Source: Pseudomonas orientalis
Lineage (GTDB): Bacteria > Pseudomonadota > Gammaproteobacteria > Pseudomonadales > Pseudomonadaceae
DNA length: 64,000 nt
Assembly (NCBI RefSeq): GCF_022807995.1
Contig: NZ_CP094351.1
Location: forward strand, 1,457,001-1,521,000
Direction of reading: 5' to 3'
A program made the position numbers and the translations under genes. Positions 46,386 to 55,807 of the stretch are shown in pieces (the stretch's first letter is position 1; each line of letters starts with the position of its first letter). The notes beneath the pieces are model-generated. The model did not search any database. It saw only the letters and a program-made list of their open reading frames with translations, and was not told the origin of the DNA.

Positions 46386-47861
46386 TCAGCTGCCCAGCGC
46401 CCAGGACGCCAGCCAGAACAACCCGGCCGAGAGGCCCACGGTCGCCGGCAAGGTCAACACCCAAGCCATCAGGATGGTCTTGACCGTACCGCCTTGCAGG
46501 CCGCTTTTGTTAGCGACCATGGTGCCGGCCACGCCGGAAGACAACACGTGGGTGGTGGACACCGGCAGGGCGAAGATATTGGCAAAGCCGATCATGGTGG
46601 CGGTGGTGATCTGTGCCGACATGCCTTGGGCATAGGTCATGCCTTGCTTGCCGATCTTCTCACCGATGGTCAGCACCACACGTTTCCAGCCAACCATGGT
46701 GCCCAGGCCCAGGGCCAGTGCGACCGCGAGAATCACCCAGAACGGCGCGTACTCGGTCGTGGCGGTCAGGTCCTTGCGCAGCTTGTCGAGGTCGGACTTT
46801 TCACGCGCATCCAGGCCGGGCAGCTTGCCGACTTTCTTGGCGGTATCGTCCAGGCAGAGCAGGTAACGACGGACTTCAATACGCTGGTCGGCACTCAAGG
46901 CGTGGTAATCGGAAACGCCTTTGAGCGTGTCAACCAGCGCGTTGATCGTCGGCTCGGTCTGCTGCGGGTTGCATTGGAACTTGCCCGGCAGATCGTCTTT
47001 CACGCTTTTGCCCAGGGCCAGGAACTCACCGAGGGTGGCATTGTTGCGCTGGTAGAACTGGCTCAAATGCACGGTGGCGTCGCGGGTCCGTTCGATCTGG
47101 TAGGTGGTACTGCCCAGGTCGAGTACGAACTGCGCCGGCACGATACCGATCAGTACGAGCATGATCAGGCCGATACCTTTTTGCCCATCGTTGGAACCGT
47201 GCACGAAGCTTACGGCCATCGCTGAAATCACCAGCACCAGGCGGTTCCAGAATGGCGGGTGCTTCTTGTCGTCAAGCTTGCGGCGCTGGTCCGGGGTCTT
47301 GTGCATCTTCGACAGCGGGCGCCACCACTTCAGGCCGATCAGCACCAGGGCTGCGACCAGGAAACCGGCCATCGGCGAGAACACCAGGGACGCACCGATA
47401 TCAATCGCTTTCTGCCAGTTCACACCGTCAGCCAAGGGAATATCGTTGATCAGGGCGTTGGCCAGGCCCACACCGAGGATCGAGCCGATCAGCGTGTGGG
47501 AACTGGAGGCGGGGATACCGAAGTACCAGGTGCCCAGGTTCCAGGTGATCGCCGCCGCCAACAATGAGAAGACCATCGCCAGACCATGGCCGGTGTTCAC
47601 ATTGATCAGCAACTCCACCGGCAGCAGATGCACGATGGCGTAGGCGACACCCACACCACCGAGCAACACGCCGAGGAAGTTGAAAACCCCGGAGAAGAAC
47701 ACAGCCAGGTGCGGCGGCATGGCTTTGGTATAGATGACTGTGGCCACCGCGTTAGCGGTGTCATGAAAGCCATTGATGAACTCGAAGGCGAGGACAAAGG
47801 CCAGGGCGAGCAACAGGCTCACTAGAACCCAAGCATCCAGTCCGCTGAATAAATCGATCAT
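46386..47861 (-). CDS. pitA: low-affinity inorganic phosphate transporter Pit
   Basis: 491 residues, about ten membrane helices. PiT signatures are present: the duplicated NGFHDTANAVAT (N-terminal) and HGSNDGQKGIG (middle). It takes up phosphate-metal complexes with protons across the inner membrane. Central hydrophilic loop of about 110 residues (DAREKSDLDKL; RIEVRRYLLCLDD), as in E. coli PitA. Confidence 0.93.
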   Translation of the reverse strand: MIDLFSGLDAWVLVSLLLALAFVLAFEFINGFHDTANAVATVIYTKAMPPHLAVFFSGVFNFLGVLLGGVGVAYAIVHLLPVELLINVNTGHGLAMVFSLLAAAITWNLGTWYFGIPASSSHTLIGSILGVGLANALINDIPLADGVNWQKAIDIGASLVFSPMAGFLVAALVLIGLKWWRPLSKMHKTPDQRRKLDDKKHPPFWNRLVLVISAMAVSFVHGSNDGQKGIGLIMLVLIGIVPAQFVLDLGSTTYQIERTRDATVHLSQFYQRNNATLGEFLALGKSVKDDLPGKFQCNPQQTEPTINALVDTLKGVSDYHALSADQRIEVRRYLLCLDDTAKKVGKLPGLDAREKSDLDKLRKDLTATTEYAPFWVILAVALALGLGTMVGWKRVVLTIGEKIGKQGMTYAQGMSAQITTATMIGFANIFALPVSTTHVLSSGVAGTMVANKSGLQGGTVKTILMAWVLTLPATVGLSAGLFWLASWALGS

Positions 47862-48190
47862 GAAGGTTTTCTGACCCGGTCGTAAGGGGGCGCGATTATG
47901 CCAGAAAACCTCAGTAATCGATGCATTAGCTGCTCATCGGTAACAATCTACCTTGAAAAAAATCGGGCCGCGCGGGTACATCCCAGGGTTTTCGGGGCTT
48001 TGGCAAGTGGTTGATTTATAAAGCCAGGGTGCAAAAAGACACGGTTTCGACACGAAAATGTCATGTGTGAAACATTTGTATGAAATTTCGTCGGTAGCAG
48101 TAAGGCACCGACCAGTGGCTTTGAAAGGTATCGCCCTCCGCCGGTGTTGACCGGCGCAAACAGCAGGCGCCTGGAGACTCACCCAACGCC
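47862..48190. other. gene-free gap upstream of pitA
   Basis: No gene recognised. Contains a repeat of TGTNTGAAA at 48064-48072 and 48077-48085; its 13-base spacing does not fit a PHO box. Presumably holds the pitA promoter. Confidence 0.4.
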
Positions 48191-48391
48191 CTAAGGCTCT
48201 TCAGCTTTGAGTTCTTGTTCGATCTTCTGGATTTCCTGGGCAAATGCCTGGTCCAGCAGGCTGGCACGCTTGCGCCATGGCTTACGTTCCGGCTCAGGCT
48301 GGGCGGCGTAGGTAGTGATTTCCCCGCCGTAAACGTCCTTGTAACGTTGCTCCTGGCGCTCAAGTTCCGCGCGCAGTTCATCTTTCGTCAC
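48191..48391 (-). CDS. small conserved hypothetical protein
   Basis: 66 residues, GTG start (AGGT upstream). Highly charged helix: [41 protein letters not shown]..., ending [13 protein letters not shown]. No family recognised; it looks like a short Pseudomonas-specific coiled-coil protein. The 504 bases on its right (48392-48894) hold no clear gene, only the pcaR operator region. Confidence 0.65.
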   Translation of the reverse strand: MTKDELRAELERQEQRYKDVYGGEITTYAAQPEPERKPWRKRASLLDQAFAQEIQKIEQELKAEEP

Positions 48392-48767
48392 AGTGTTACC
48401 TAATTGAGTTGAGTTTGATAAGGGTACGACGTCATGCCAAAAGACAGCCTCGGAGTATACCCACTTGAACAGATGCTCAAGTTACAGGTAAGGACTCGGA
48501 AGCGCTTTTTCAATCCGATACTTTAATTGATCATAGCGCGCGGCATGTGGCGCTGGGCGAGCTCTGATCCCAATAGGTGAATGGGCTGACCTCTGCACAG
48601 GCTGCATTATAGCGACGCATTTGAATAACGCTATCGGCATAAAGTTAAAAGCCTCAACTGCATGTACGAGTTTTGTTACATCACCCCGTAAGTCCTGGTT
48701 GCACATAGCTGCCCTGAACAACTGTTTTTACCGTGCCGGGCACTGCGGCAGGCCTGGTCGCCGAGAA

Positions 48768-48801
48768 TTGCGATAATCGAATGATCGTCCGATAATCGCC
48801 C
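48768..48801. promoter_or_regulatory. two PcaR-like sites before pcaR
   Basis: The core CGATAATCG occurs twice, at 48771-48779 and 48790-48798. The second, GTCCGATAATCGCCC, matches the P. putida PcaR site GTTCGATAATCGCAC at 13 of 15 positions. They lie about 100-125 bases before the pcaR ATG and suggest autoregulation. Confidence 0.7.
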
Positions 48802-48894
48802 AATCTTGCCGCCCTTGCCTTGTACATCGCTAACCGTGCCGCTAGTAATAGCAACCAGCCCTTTTGTGGTTGAAAACAAGAAAAGGATCCCTGC

Positions 48895-49737
48895 ATGAAC
48901 GATCAATTGCGCAATTCCTTCGCGTCAGTGGCGCCGCCGATCGTGGCATCACCCGCCAAGCGCATCCAGGCCTTCACGGGCGATCCGGACTTCATGACCT
49001 CCCTGGCCCGTGGCCTGGCGGTGGTGCAAGCGTTCCAGGAGCGCAAGCGCCACCTGACCATCGCCCAGATCAGCCATCGCACCGAAATCCCGCGCGCCGC
49101 CGTGCGCCGATGCCTGCACACCTTGATCAAGCTCGGTTACGCCACCACCGATGGGCGTACCTACTCGTTGCTGCCCAAGGTACTCACCCTCGGGCATGCT
49201 TATTTATCGTCGACCCCCTTGGCCGTATCGGCCCAGCCTTATCTGGACCGCATGAGCGAACAGCTTCACGAAGCCTGCAACATGGCGACCCTCGAAGGCG
49301 ACGACATTCTTTACATTGCCCGTTCGGCCACCACTCAGCGCCTGATTTCCGTCGACCTTTCCGTGGGCGGACGGTTACCGGCTTACTGCACCTCCATGGG
49401 CCGCATCCTGCTGGCTGCCCTGGATGACGCCTCGTTGCAGGATTACCTCGACCACGCGGACCTGCAAACCAAGACCAGTCGCACCTTGACCACGCCCCAA
49501 GCCTTGTTCGAGTGCCTGCAGCAAGTGCGTCAGCAGGGCTGGTGCATCGTCGATCAGGAACTGGAGCAGGGCCTGCGTTCAATCGCCGTGCCGGTATATG
49601 ACGCGTCCGGCCAGGTATTGGCCGCACTCAATGTCAGCACCCATGCCGGGCGGGTCAGCCGCAGCGAGTTGGAGCAGCGCTTCCTGCCGAGCATGCTCAG
49701 CGCCAGTCGCGAGTTGAGTACGCAACTGTTTGCCTGA
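48895..49737 (+). CDS. pcaR: IclR-family regulator PcaR
   Basis: 280 residues. N-terminal winged helix (MTSLARGLAVVQAFQERKRHLTIAQISHRTEIPRAAVRRCL) and C-terminal IclR effector domain (LSVGGRLPAYCTSMGRILLAAL; QELEQGLRSIAVPVYD). First of the pca cluster. In P. putida PcaR binds beta-ketoadipate and activates the pca promoters; sites resembling its target precede pcaR, pcaK and pcaI here. Confidence 0.95.
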   Translation: MNDQLRNSFASVAPPIVASPAKRIQAFTGDPDFMTSLARGLAVVQAFQERKRHLTIAQISHRTEIPRAAVRRCLHTLIKLGYATTDGRTYSLLPKVLTLGHAYLSSTPLAVSAQPYLDRMSEQLHEACNMATLEGDDILYIARSATTQRLISVDLSVGGRLPAYCTSMGRILLAALDDASLQDYLDHADLQTKTSRTLTTPQALFECLQQVRQQGWCIVDQELEQGLRSIAVPVYDASGQVLAALNVSTHAGRVSRSELEQRFLPSMLSASRELSTQLFA

Positions 49738-49739
49738 GT

Positions 49740-49801
49740 GTTCGGTGACCGCACAGATCCCGACTTGACCGATTGACGCTGTTTCGCCTGGCTTATTAAT
49801 G
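49740..49801 (+). promoter_or_regulatory. candidate PcaR site and pcaK promoter
   Basis: GTTCGGTGACCGCAC (49740-49754) matches 12 of 15 bases of the PcaR site, three bases after the pcaR stop. Downstream, TTGACG (49773) and TATTAA or TTAATG (49794-49801) make a sigma-70-like promoter with 15- or 17-base spacing. Confidence 0.55.
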
Positions 49802-49881
49802 TGCGGCAGCGCCTCAGGGCGCGCTCCAATAATAATGGCGACCCCAGGTCGCTGGCCCGCCCTCGGTGTGGAATAAAAATA

Positions 49882-51222
49882 ATGAATCAGCCCTCTGTCG
49901 GTACTACCCTGGACGTGCAGTCCTTCATCAATGCCCAGCCCTTGTCACGCTATCAATGGCGTGTGGTGATCCTGTGTTTCCTGATTGTCTTCCTTGACGG
50001 CCTCGATACCGCCGCCATGGGTTTTATCGCGCCTGCACTGTCCCAGGACTGGGGCATCGACCGCGCCAGCCTCGGCCCGGTGATGAGCGCCGCGCTGATC
50101 GGCATGGTGTTCGGCGCGCTGGGCTCCGGCCCGCTGGCCGACCGCTTCGGGCGCAAAGGGGTGCTGGTGGGCGCGGTGCTGGTGTTCGGCGCCTTCAGCC
50201 TGGCTTCGGCCTACAGCACCAATGTCGACCAACTGCTGGTGCTGCGCTTCCTGACGGGCCTGGGCCTGGGCGCCGGCATGCCCAATGCCACCACGCTGCT
50301 GTCGGAATACACCCCCGAGCGGCACAAGTCGCTGCTGGTGACCAGCATGTTCTGCGGCTTCAACCTGGGCATGGCCGGTGGCGGGTTTATCTCGGCCAAG
50401 TTGATCCCGGCGTTCGGCTGGCACAGCCTGTTGCTGATCGGTGGCGTCCTGCCGTTGATCCTGGCCGCGGTGCTGCTGGTGTGGTTGCCGGAATCGGCGC
50501 GTTATCTGGTGGTGCGCAACCGTGGCACCGACAAGGTACGCAAGACCCTGTCACCGATTGAGCCAGGCATTGTCGCCCAGGCCAGTGGCTTCAGCGTGCC
50601 GGAGCAACAGACCGTCAAGGCGCGCAACGTGTTCGCGGTGATTTTTTCCGGCACTTACAGCGCCGGCACCCTGTTGCTGTGGCTCACCTATTTCATGGGC
50701 CTGGTGATCGTTTACCTGCTCACCAGTTGGCTGCCCACCCTGATGCGCGACAGCGGCGCCAGCATGGAGCAGGCCGCCTTTATCGGTGCCTTGTTCCAGT
50801 TTGGCGGCGTTCTGAGCGCAGTCGGTGTGGGCTGGGCGATGGACCGGTTCAATCCGCACAAGGTGATTGGCACCTTCTACCTGCTGGCGGGGGTATTTGC
50901 CTACGCGGTCGGGCAAAGCCTGGGCAATATCACGCTGTTGGCGACCCTGGTGCTGATTGCCGGGATGTGCGTCAACGGTGCGCAGTCGGCCATGCCCTCG
51001 CTGGCTGCACGCTTCTACCCCACCCAGGGCCGCGCCACCGGTGTGTCGTGGATGCTCGGCATTGGCCGTTTCGGTGCAATTCTCGGTGCGTGGATGGGCG
51101 CGACCTTGCTGGGCCTGGGCTGGAACTTCGAGCAGGTGCTGACGGCGCTGGTGATTCCGGCGGCGTTGGCTACGGCAGCGGTGGTCATCAAAGGCATGGT
51201 CAGCCACGCCGACGCGACCTGA
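49882..51222 (+). CDS. pcaK: 4-hydroxybenzoate/protocatechuate MFS transporter PcaK
   Basis: 446 residues, 12 helices, of the aromatic acid:H+ symporter family. Motif LDGLDTAAMGFIAPAL in helix 1 (substrate-binding Asp) and loop 2-3 motif GPLADRFGRKGVLVG. In P. putida PcaK is also needed for chemotaxis to 4-hydroxybenzoate. ATG 49882 is favoured over the GTG at 49801, which lies in promoter sequence. Followed by a REP doublet. Confidence 0.93.
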   Translation: MNQPSVGTTLDVQSFINAQPLSRYQWRVVILCFLIVFLDGLDTAAMGFIAPALSQDWGIDRASLGPVMSAALIGMVFGALGSGPLADRFGRKGVLVGAVLVFGAFSLASAYSTNVDQLLVLRFLTGLGLGAGMPNATTLLSEYTPERHKSLLVTSMFCGFNLGMAGGGFISAKLIPAFGWHSLLLIGGVLPLILAAVLLVWLPESARYLVVRNRGTDKVRKTLSPIEPGIVAQASGFSVPEQQTVKARNVFAVIFSGTYSAGTLLLWLTYFMGLVIVYLLTSWLPTLMRDSGASMEQAAFIGALFQFGGVLSAVGVGWAMDRFNPHKVIGTFYLLAGVFAYAVGQSLGNITLLATLVLIAGMCVNGAQSAMPSLAARFYPTQGRATGVSWMLGIGRFGAILGAWMGATLLGLGWNFEQVLTALVIPAALATAAVVIKGMVSHADAT

Positions 51223-51240
51223 CCTCTGGCGCAGTTGAAA

Positions 51241-51332
51241 AATGTGGGAGGGGGCTTGCCCCCGATGGCGGTGGGTCAGCTTGATGATTGCTGACTGATA
51301 CACCGCCATCGGGGGCAAGCCCCCTCCCACAG
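51241..51332. repeat. REP doublet (REPIN), GTGGGAGG family
   Basis: Inverted pair with GTGGG ends outward, extended symmetric flanks (GATGGCGGTG / CACCGCCATC), between pcaK and the pcaI operator. Confidence 0.92.
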
Positions 51333-51374
51333 TTGATAGCGTCGTTTCAAGAAAAATCAGCCAGGCAACAATGC

Positions 51375-51411
51375 GTTCGATAACCGAACACTGAGTCGAT
51401 TATCGGATTGT
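51375..51411. promoter_or_regulatory. PcaR operator of the pcaIJFHG operon
   Basis: GTTCGATAACCGAAC (51375-51389, 13 of 15 matches) and an inverted CGATTATCG core (51397-51405). Located 84-120 bases before the pcaI ATG. Confidence 0.72.
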
Positions 51412-51494
51412 TCGGCCCATTTCCCCGGCTTAACCTTCATGCACTTCGGCGCCACCTCAGCGCCTTTTTCGATCAACACCGGGAGCCCAACCCC

Positions 51495-52352
51495 ATGGCT
51501 GAAATTCTCACCCTGCGTGATGCGGTCAAGCGCTTCGTGAGCGACGGCGATACCGTCGCTCTCGAAGGCTTCACTCACCTGATCCCCACGGCCGCAGGTC
51601 ATGAAATCATTCGTCAGGGCAAGAAAGACTTGACGCTGGTGCGTATGACGCCTGACCTGATCTACGACCAGTTGATCGGTGCCGGCTGTGCACGCAAGCT
51701 GATTTTTTCCTGGGGCGGCAACCCGGGCGTGGGTTCCCTGCATCGTCTGCGCGACGCGGTGGAAAAGCAGTGGCCGCAGCCGCTGGAGATCGAAGAACAC
51801 AGCCATGCCGACCTGGCCAACGCCTACGTCGCCGGCGCCTCCGGTCTGCCGTTTGCGGTGCTGCGGGCCTACGCCGGTTCCGACTTGCCCAAGGTCAACC
51901 CGCTGATTAAGACCGTCACGTGCCCCTTCACGAACGAGGTGCTGGCGGCCGTGCCGTCGGTACGCCCGGATGTGACAGTGATCCATGCGCAGAAGGCCGA
52001 CCGCAAGGGCAACGTGCTGCTGTGGGGCATTCTCGGGGTGCAGAAGGAGGCGGCCCTGGCGGCCAAGCGCTGCATCGTGACCGTGGAGGAAATCGTCGAT
52101 GACCTGAACGCACCGATGAACAGCTGCGTGCTACCGACCTGGGCCCTGACCGCCGTGTGCCATGTGCCCGGCGGCGCGCACCCGTCCTACGCCCACGGCT
52201 ACAACGAGCGGGACAACCGTTTCTACCAGGCGTGGGACCCGATTGCCCGCGACCGTGGGACCTTTACCGCCTGGATCGACGAATTCATCCACGGCACTGC
52301 TGATTTCAGCGAGTTCCAGGCCAAGCTGGCCGCCGCGCAGGAGGCCAGGTAA
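51495..52352 (+). CDS. pcaI: 3-oxoadipate CoA-transferase subunit A
   Basis: 285 residues from ATG 51495 (GGGAG 9 bases before). Family I CoA-transferase alpha subunit (EGFTHLIPTAAGHEIIRQGKKDLTLVRMTPDL; SWGGNPGVGSLHRLRD). With PcaJ it transfers CoA from succinyl-CoA to beta-ketoadipate. Stop overlaps the pcaJ ATG by one base. Annotated relatives in gamma-proteobacteria are about this length, larger than the CatI/PcaI of P. putida (about 230), so it may be of the CatI type that is 280-plus residues long. Confidence 0.92.
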   Translation: MAEILTLRDAVKRFVSDGDTVALEGFTHLIPTAAGHEIIRQGKKDLTLVRMTPDLIYDQLIGAGCARKLIFSWGGNPGVGSLHRLRDAVEKQWPQPLEIEEHSHADLANAYVAGASGLPFAVLRAYAGSDLPKVNPLIKTVTCPFTNEVLAAVPSVRPDVTVIHAQKADRKGNVLLWGILGVQKEAALAAKRCIVTVEEIVDDLNAPMNSCVLPTWALTAVCHVPGGAHPSYAHGYNERDNRFYQAWDPIARDRGTFTAWIDEFIHGTADFSEFQAKLAAAQEAR

Positions 52353-53131
52353 TGACCTACTCGACTAATGAAATGATGACCGTCGCGGCCGCGCGCCGCC
52401 TCAAGAACGGCTCGGTGTGCTTCGTCGGCATCGGCCTGCCGTCCAAGGCGGCCAACCTGGCGCGCCTGACCTCCTCGCCCGACGTGGTGCTGATCTACGA
52501 GTCCGGCCCGATTGGCGCCAAGCCATCGGTGCTGCCGCTGTCCATCGGTGACGGTGAGCTGGCGGAAACCGCCGATACCGTGGTGCCCACCGGTGAGATC
52601 TTTCGCTATTGGCTGCAGGGCGGGCGTATCGACGTGGGTTTTCTCGGCGCGGCCCAGGTTGACCGTTTCGGCAATATCAACACCACGGTAGTTGGTGATT
52701 ATCACCAGCCCAAGGTGCGTTTGCCGGGTGCCGGCGGCGCGCCGGAGATCGCAGGTTCCGCCAAAAGCGTGTTGATCATCCTCAAGCAGTCATCCCGCTC
52801 GTTTGTCGACAAACTGGACTTCATCACCTCGGTCGGCCACGGCGAAGGCGGGGATTCGCGCAAACGCCTGGGGCTGCCGGGCGCCGGCCCGGTCGGCATC
52901 ATTACCGACCTGTGCATCATGGAGCCGGAAGAGGGCACCCATGAGTTCGTGGTCACCGCATTGCACCCTGGGGTGAGCCGCGAGCAAGTGATAGCGGCGA
53001 CCGGCTGGGCCATTCGTTTTGCCGACCAGGTCGAGGTGACCGCCGAACCGACTGAGGTTGAGTTGAACGCCCTGCGTGACCTCGAAGCACGTACCGCAGC
53101 TGCCCACGGCCAAGCACCGGGAGAAGCCTGA
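52352..53131 (+). CDS. pcaJ: 3-oxoadipate CoA-transferase subunit B
   Basis: 259 residues, beta subunit. The family glutamate that forms the CoA thioester lies in the [10 protein letters not shown] region (about residue 50). [28 protein letters not shown] is characteristic. One-base overlaps with pcaI and pcaF indicate tight coupling. Confidence 0.92.
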   Translation: MTYSTNEMMTVAAARRLKNGSVCFVGIGLPSKAANLARLTSSPDVVLIYESGPIGAKPSVLPLSIGDGELAETADTVVPTGEIFRYWLQGGRIDVGFLGAAQVDRFGNINTTVVGDYHQPKVRLPGAGGAPEIAGSAKSVLIILKQSSRSFVDKLDFITSVGHGEGGDSRKRLGLPGAGPVGIITDLCIMEPEEGTHEFVVTALHPGVSREQVIAATGWAIRFADQVEVTAEPTEVELNALRDLEARTAAAHGQAPGEA

Positions 53132-54330
53132 TGCGCGAGGTCTTTATCTGTGACGCCATCCGCACCCCCATCGGCCGCTTCGGTGGTGGCTTGTCCACGG
53201 TGCGCGCCGATGACCTGGCGGCCTTGCCGATCAAGGCGCTGATCGAGCGCAACCCAAGGGTAGACTGGACCGCGGTGGATGAAGTGTTCCTCGGCTGTGC
53301 CAACCAGGCCGGCGAAGATAACCGCAACGTGGCACGCATGGCGCTGCTGCTGGCCGGCCTGCCGGAGAGTATTCCCGGCGTGACCCTCAACCGTTTGTGC
53401 GCTTCGGGCATGGACGCCATCGGCACTGCCTTTCGTGCGATTGCCAGCGGTGAAATGGAGCTGGCAATTGCCGGCGGCGTCGAGTCGATGTCCCGTGCGC
53501 CGTTCGTGATGGGCAAGGCCGACGCCGCGTTTTCGCGCAACATGAAGCTGGAAGACACCACCATTGGCTGGCGCTTCATCAACCCGTTGATGAAAGCCCA
53601 ATACGGCGTGGATGCGATGCCGCAGACCGCCGATAACGTTGCCGACGACTACAAGGTGTCCCGCGCCGACCAGGACGCGTTCGCCCTGCGCAGCCAGCAA
53701 CGTACGGCTGCCGCACAGGCCGCCGGATTCTTTGCCGAAGAGATTGTGCCGGTGCGGGTCGCCCATAAGAAAGGCGAAACCCTAGTGGAGCATGATGAGC
53801 ATCCACGGGACACGACCCTGGACGCCCTGGCCAAACTCAAGCCGGTCAACGGGCCGGACAAGACCGTCACCGCCGGCAATGCGTCGGGTGTGAATGATGG
53901 CGCCGCCGCGCTGATTCTGGCCTCGGCCGACGCGGTGAAAAAACACGGACTCACCGCCCGCGCCCGCGTATTGGGCATGGCCAGTGCCGGTGTGGCCCCG
54001 CGCGTGATGGGGATCGGCCCGGTGCCGGCGGTGCGCAAGCTGGTGGAACGCCTCGGTCTGGCGGTCACCGACTTCGACGTCATCGAACTCAACGAAGCCT
54101 TCGCCAGCCAGGGCCTGGCCGTGCTGCGCGAACTGGGTATCGCCGACGATGCGCCGCAGGTCAACCCCAACGGCGGCGCTATCGCCCTGGGCCATCCCCT
54201 GGGCATGAGCGGTGCGCGGTTGGTACTGACAGCCCTGCACCAGCTGGAAAAAACCGGTGGCCGCAAAGGCCTGGCGACCATGTGCGTGGGCGTTGGCCAA
54301 GGCCTGGCCCTGGCGATTGAACGCGTCTGA
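53131..54330 (+). CDS. pcaF: 3-oxoadipyl-CoA thiolase
   Basis: 399 residues. Thiolase signatures: [12 protein letters not shown] with the acyl-binding Cys at about 90, [20 protein letters not shown] with His at about 356, and [13 protein letters not shown] with the catalytic Cys near 386. Splits beta-ketoadipyl-CoA to succinyl-CoA and acetyl-CoA. Confidence 0.95.
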   Translation: MREVFICDAIRTPIGRFGGGLSTVRADDLAALPIKALIERNPRVDWTAVDEVFLGCANQAGEDNRNVARMALLLAGLPESIPGVTLNRLCASGMDAIGTAFRAIASGEMELAIAGGVESMSRAPFVMGKADAAFSRNMKLEDTTIGWRFINPLMKAQYGVDAMPQTADNVADDYKVSRADQDAFALRSQQRTAAAQAAGFFAEEIVPVRVAHKKGETLVEHDEHPRDTTLDALAKLKPVNGPDKTVTAGNASGVNDGAAALILASADAVKKHGLTARARVLGMASAGVAPRVMGIGPVPAVRKLVERLGLAVTDFDVIELNEAFASQGLAVLRELGIADDAPQVNPNGGAIALGHPLGMSGARLVLTALHQLEKTGGRKGLATMCVGVGQGLALAIERV

Positions 54331-54347
54331 TAAAAGAGGATTGCTGC

Positions 54348-55052
54348 ATGAATGACAAGCCCGGTTACCGGCGCCCGCAAGCGGGCACGCAACCTGATTA
54401 CCTGCACCCGGCCTACCAGTCGACGAACTTGCGCTCGCCGTCCCAGCCGTTGGTGTTCCTGCCCCATTCGTTGTCGGAAATTACCGGCCCGACTATCGGC
54501 GCCGAACGGATCAGCGAGAAAGACAACGACCTCACCGCCCAGCATGAAGGCGAGCCCCAGGGCGAACGCATCATCATTCACGGGCGTGTGCTGGATGAAA
54601 ACGGCCTGCCGGTGCCGGGCATTCTCGTGGAGATCTGGCAGGCCAACGCCGCCGGTCGCTACAACCACAAGCGCGACCTGCACGATGCGCCGCTGGACCC
54701 GAACTTCACCGGCACCGGGCGCACCGTCACCGACGCCGAGGGCTGGTACCAGTTCCAGACCATCAAGCCCGGCGCCTACCCGTGGGGCAACCACCACAAC
54801 GCGTGGCGTCCGGCGCATATCCATTTTTCGCTGTTCGGGCCCAGCGTACTGACGCGGCTGGTGACGCAAATGTACTTCCCCGGCGACCCGCTGCTCGAAT
54901 ACGACCCGATCTACAACTGCGTGCCGGACACCCGCGCCAAGCAACGCCTGATCGCCAGCTTCGATCTGGAAAAAACCATTCCTTCCTATGCCCTCGGCTA
55001 CCGCTGGGACATCGTCCTGCGCGGCCGCGACGCCACGCCGATGGAGAAATGA
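54348..55052 (+). CDS. pcaH: protocatechuate 3,4-dioxygenase beta subunit
   Basis: 234 residues. Fe(III) ligands Y105, Y144, H157 and H159 ([24 protein letters not shown]) correspond to Y108, Y147, H160 and H162 of P. putida PcaH with a constant shift of 3. Intradiol cleavage of protocatechuate to beta-carboxy-cis,cis-muconate. It lies 17 bases after pcaF, so it is in the pcaIJF operon. Confidence 0.95.
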   Translation: MNDKPGYRRPQAGTQPDYLHPAYQSTNLRSPSQPLVFLPHSLSEITGPTIGAERISEKDNDLTAQHEGEPQGERIIIHGRVLDENGLPVPGILVEIWQANAAGRYNHKRDLHDAPLDPNFTGTGRTVTDAEGWYQFQTIKPGAYPWGNHHNAWRPAHIHFSLFGPSVLTRLVTQMYFPGDPLLEYDPIYNCVPDTRAKQRLIASFDLEKTIPSYALGYRWDIVLRGRDATPMEK

Positions 55053-55053
55053 G

Positions 55054-55620
55054 ATGAGCCTTTATGCAACCACGTCCCACACCGTCGGGCCGTACTACCA
55101 CATTGGCCTGACCTGGCTGAACCGCGAAGACCTGACCGTCGCCGCCACCCTGGGCGAGCGGGTGGCAATCAGCGGGCAGGTGGTGGATGGCAACGGTGAT
55201 GTGGTCAACGACGCCATGCTTGAAGTCTGGCAGGCCAATGCCGCCGGCAAGTACGACCATCCGGAAGACGAGCAGGACAAAGCGCTGGATCCCAACTTCG
55301 AAGGCTTTGGCCGCGTGCCGGTGGATGCCGAGGGGCGGTTTCGCTTTACCACCATCAAGCCGGGCAGTGTGCCCGGGCTTCAAGGCACCACCCAGGCGCC
55401 GCACCTGGTGGTGCTGGTGTTTGCGCGTGGGTTGGTGAAGCACTTGCTGACGCGGATCTATTTTGACGGTGAGGCATTGAATGGGGATGACCCATTGCTG
55501 GCGTGTGTGCCGGCGCAGCGTCGTAGCACGCTGATTGCCAAGGCGGATGCGGCTGGGGTTTATCAGTGGGATGTGGTTTTGCAGGGGACAGACAGGGAAA
55601 CGGTGTTTTTCGATTATTGA
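55054..55620 (+). CDS. pcaG: protocatechuate 3,4-dioxygenase alpha subunit
   Basis: 188 residues, start one base after the pcaH stop. Same fold as PcaH ([17 protein letters not shown]) but without iron ligands. Forms the (alpha-beta)12 enzyme with PcaH. Followed by a REP doublet. Confidence 0.95.
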   Translation: MSLYATTSHTVGPYYHIGLTWLNREDLTVAATLGERVAISGQVVDGNGDVVNDAMLEVWQANAAGKYDHPEDEQDKALDPNFEGFGRVPVDAEGRFRFTTIKPGSVPGLQGTTQAPHLVVLVFARGLVKHLLTRIYFDGEALNGDDPLLACVPAQRRSTLIAKADAAGVYQWDVVLQGTDRETVFFDY

Positions 55621-55630
55621 GTTGGCTGTA

Positions 55631-55716
55631 GGGCCCTATCGGGGGCAAGCCCCCTCCCACACTTGAATGTATTCACAAATCAAAATGTGGGAGGGGGCTT
55701 GCCCCCGATGGGGCCC
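55631..55716. repeat. REP doublet, GTGGG ends inward
   Basis: GGCCCTATCGGGGGCAAGCC-type copy and its complement, with extended arms (55631-55661 and 55686-55716) and a 24-base spacer. Sits between pcaG and the pcaT promoter and may end the pcaIJFHG transcript. Confidence 0.9.
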
Positions 55717-55758
55717 TTACAAGCACTCCATAGCCAAAAGTCTGCTTGCATGACACGG

Positions 55759-55786
55759 TTGTTGCAAAGTATGTCTAGGCTATAAC
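55759..55786 (+). promoter_or_regulatory. candidate promoter of pcaTBDC
   Basis: TTGTTG (55759-55764), 16-base spacer, TATAAC (55781-55786), ending 21 bases before the pcaT ATG. No PcaR-like site recognised near it. Confidence 0.5.
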
Positions 55787-55807
55787 CGTTCCCACTGAGT
55801 AAAAACC

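Noticed and set aside
47862..48190. PHO box before pitA
   Set aside because: The repeated TGTNTGAAA has 13-base spacing, not the 11 of a PHO box.
48482..48721. 79-codon minus frame in the pcaR upstream gap
   Set aside because: No ribosome site, no family and low-complexity composition; the gap looks regulatory.
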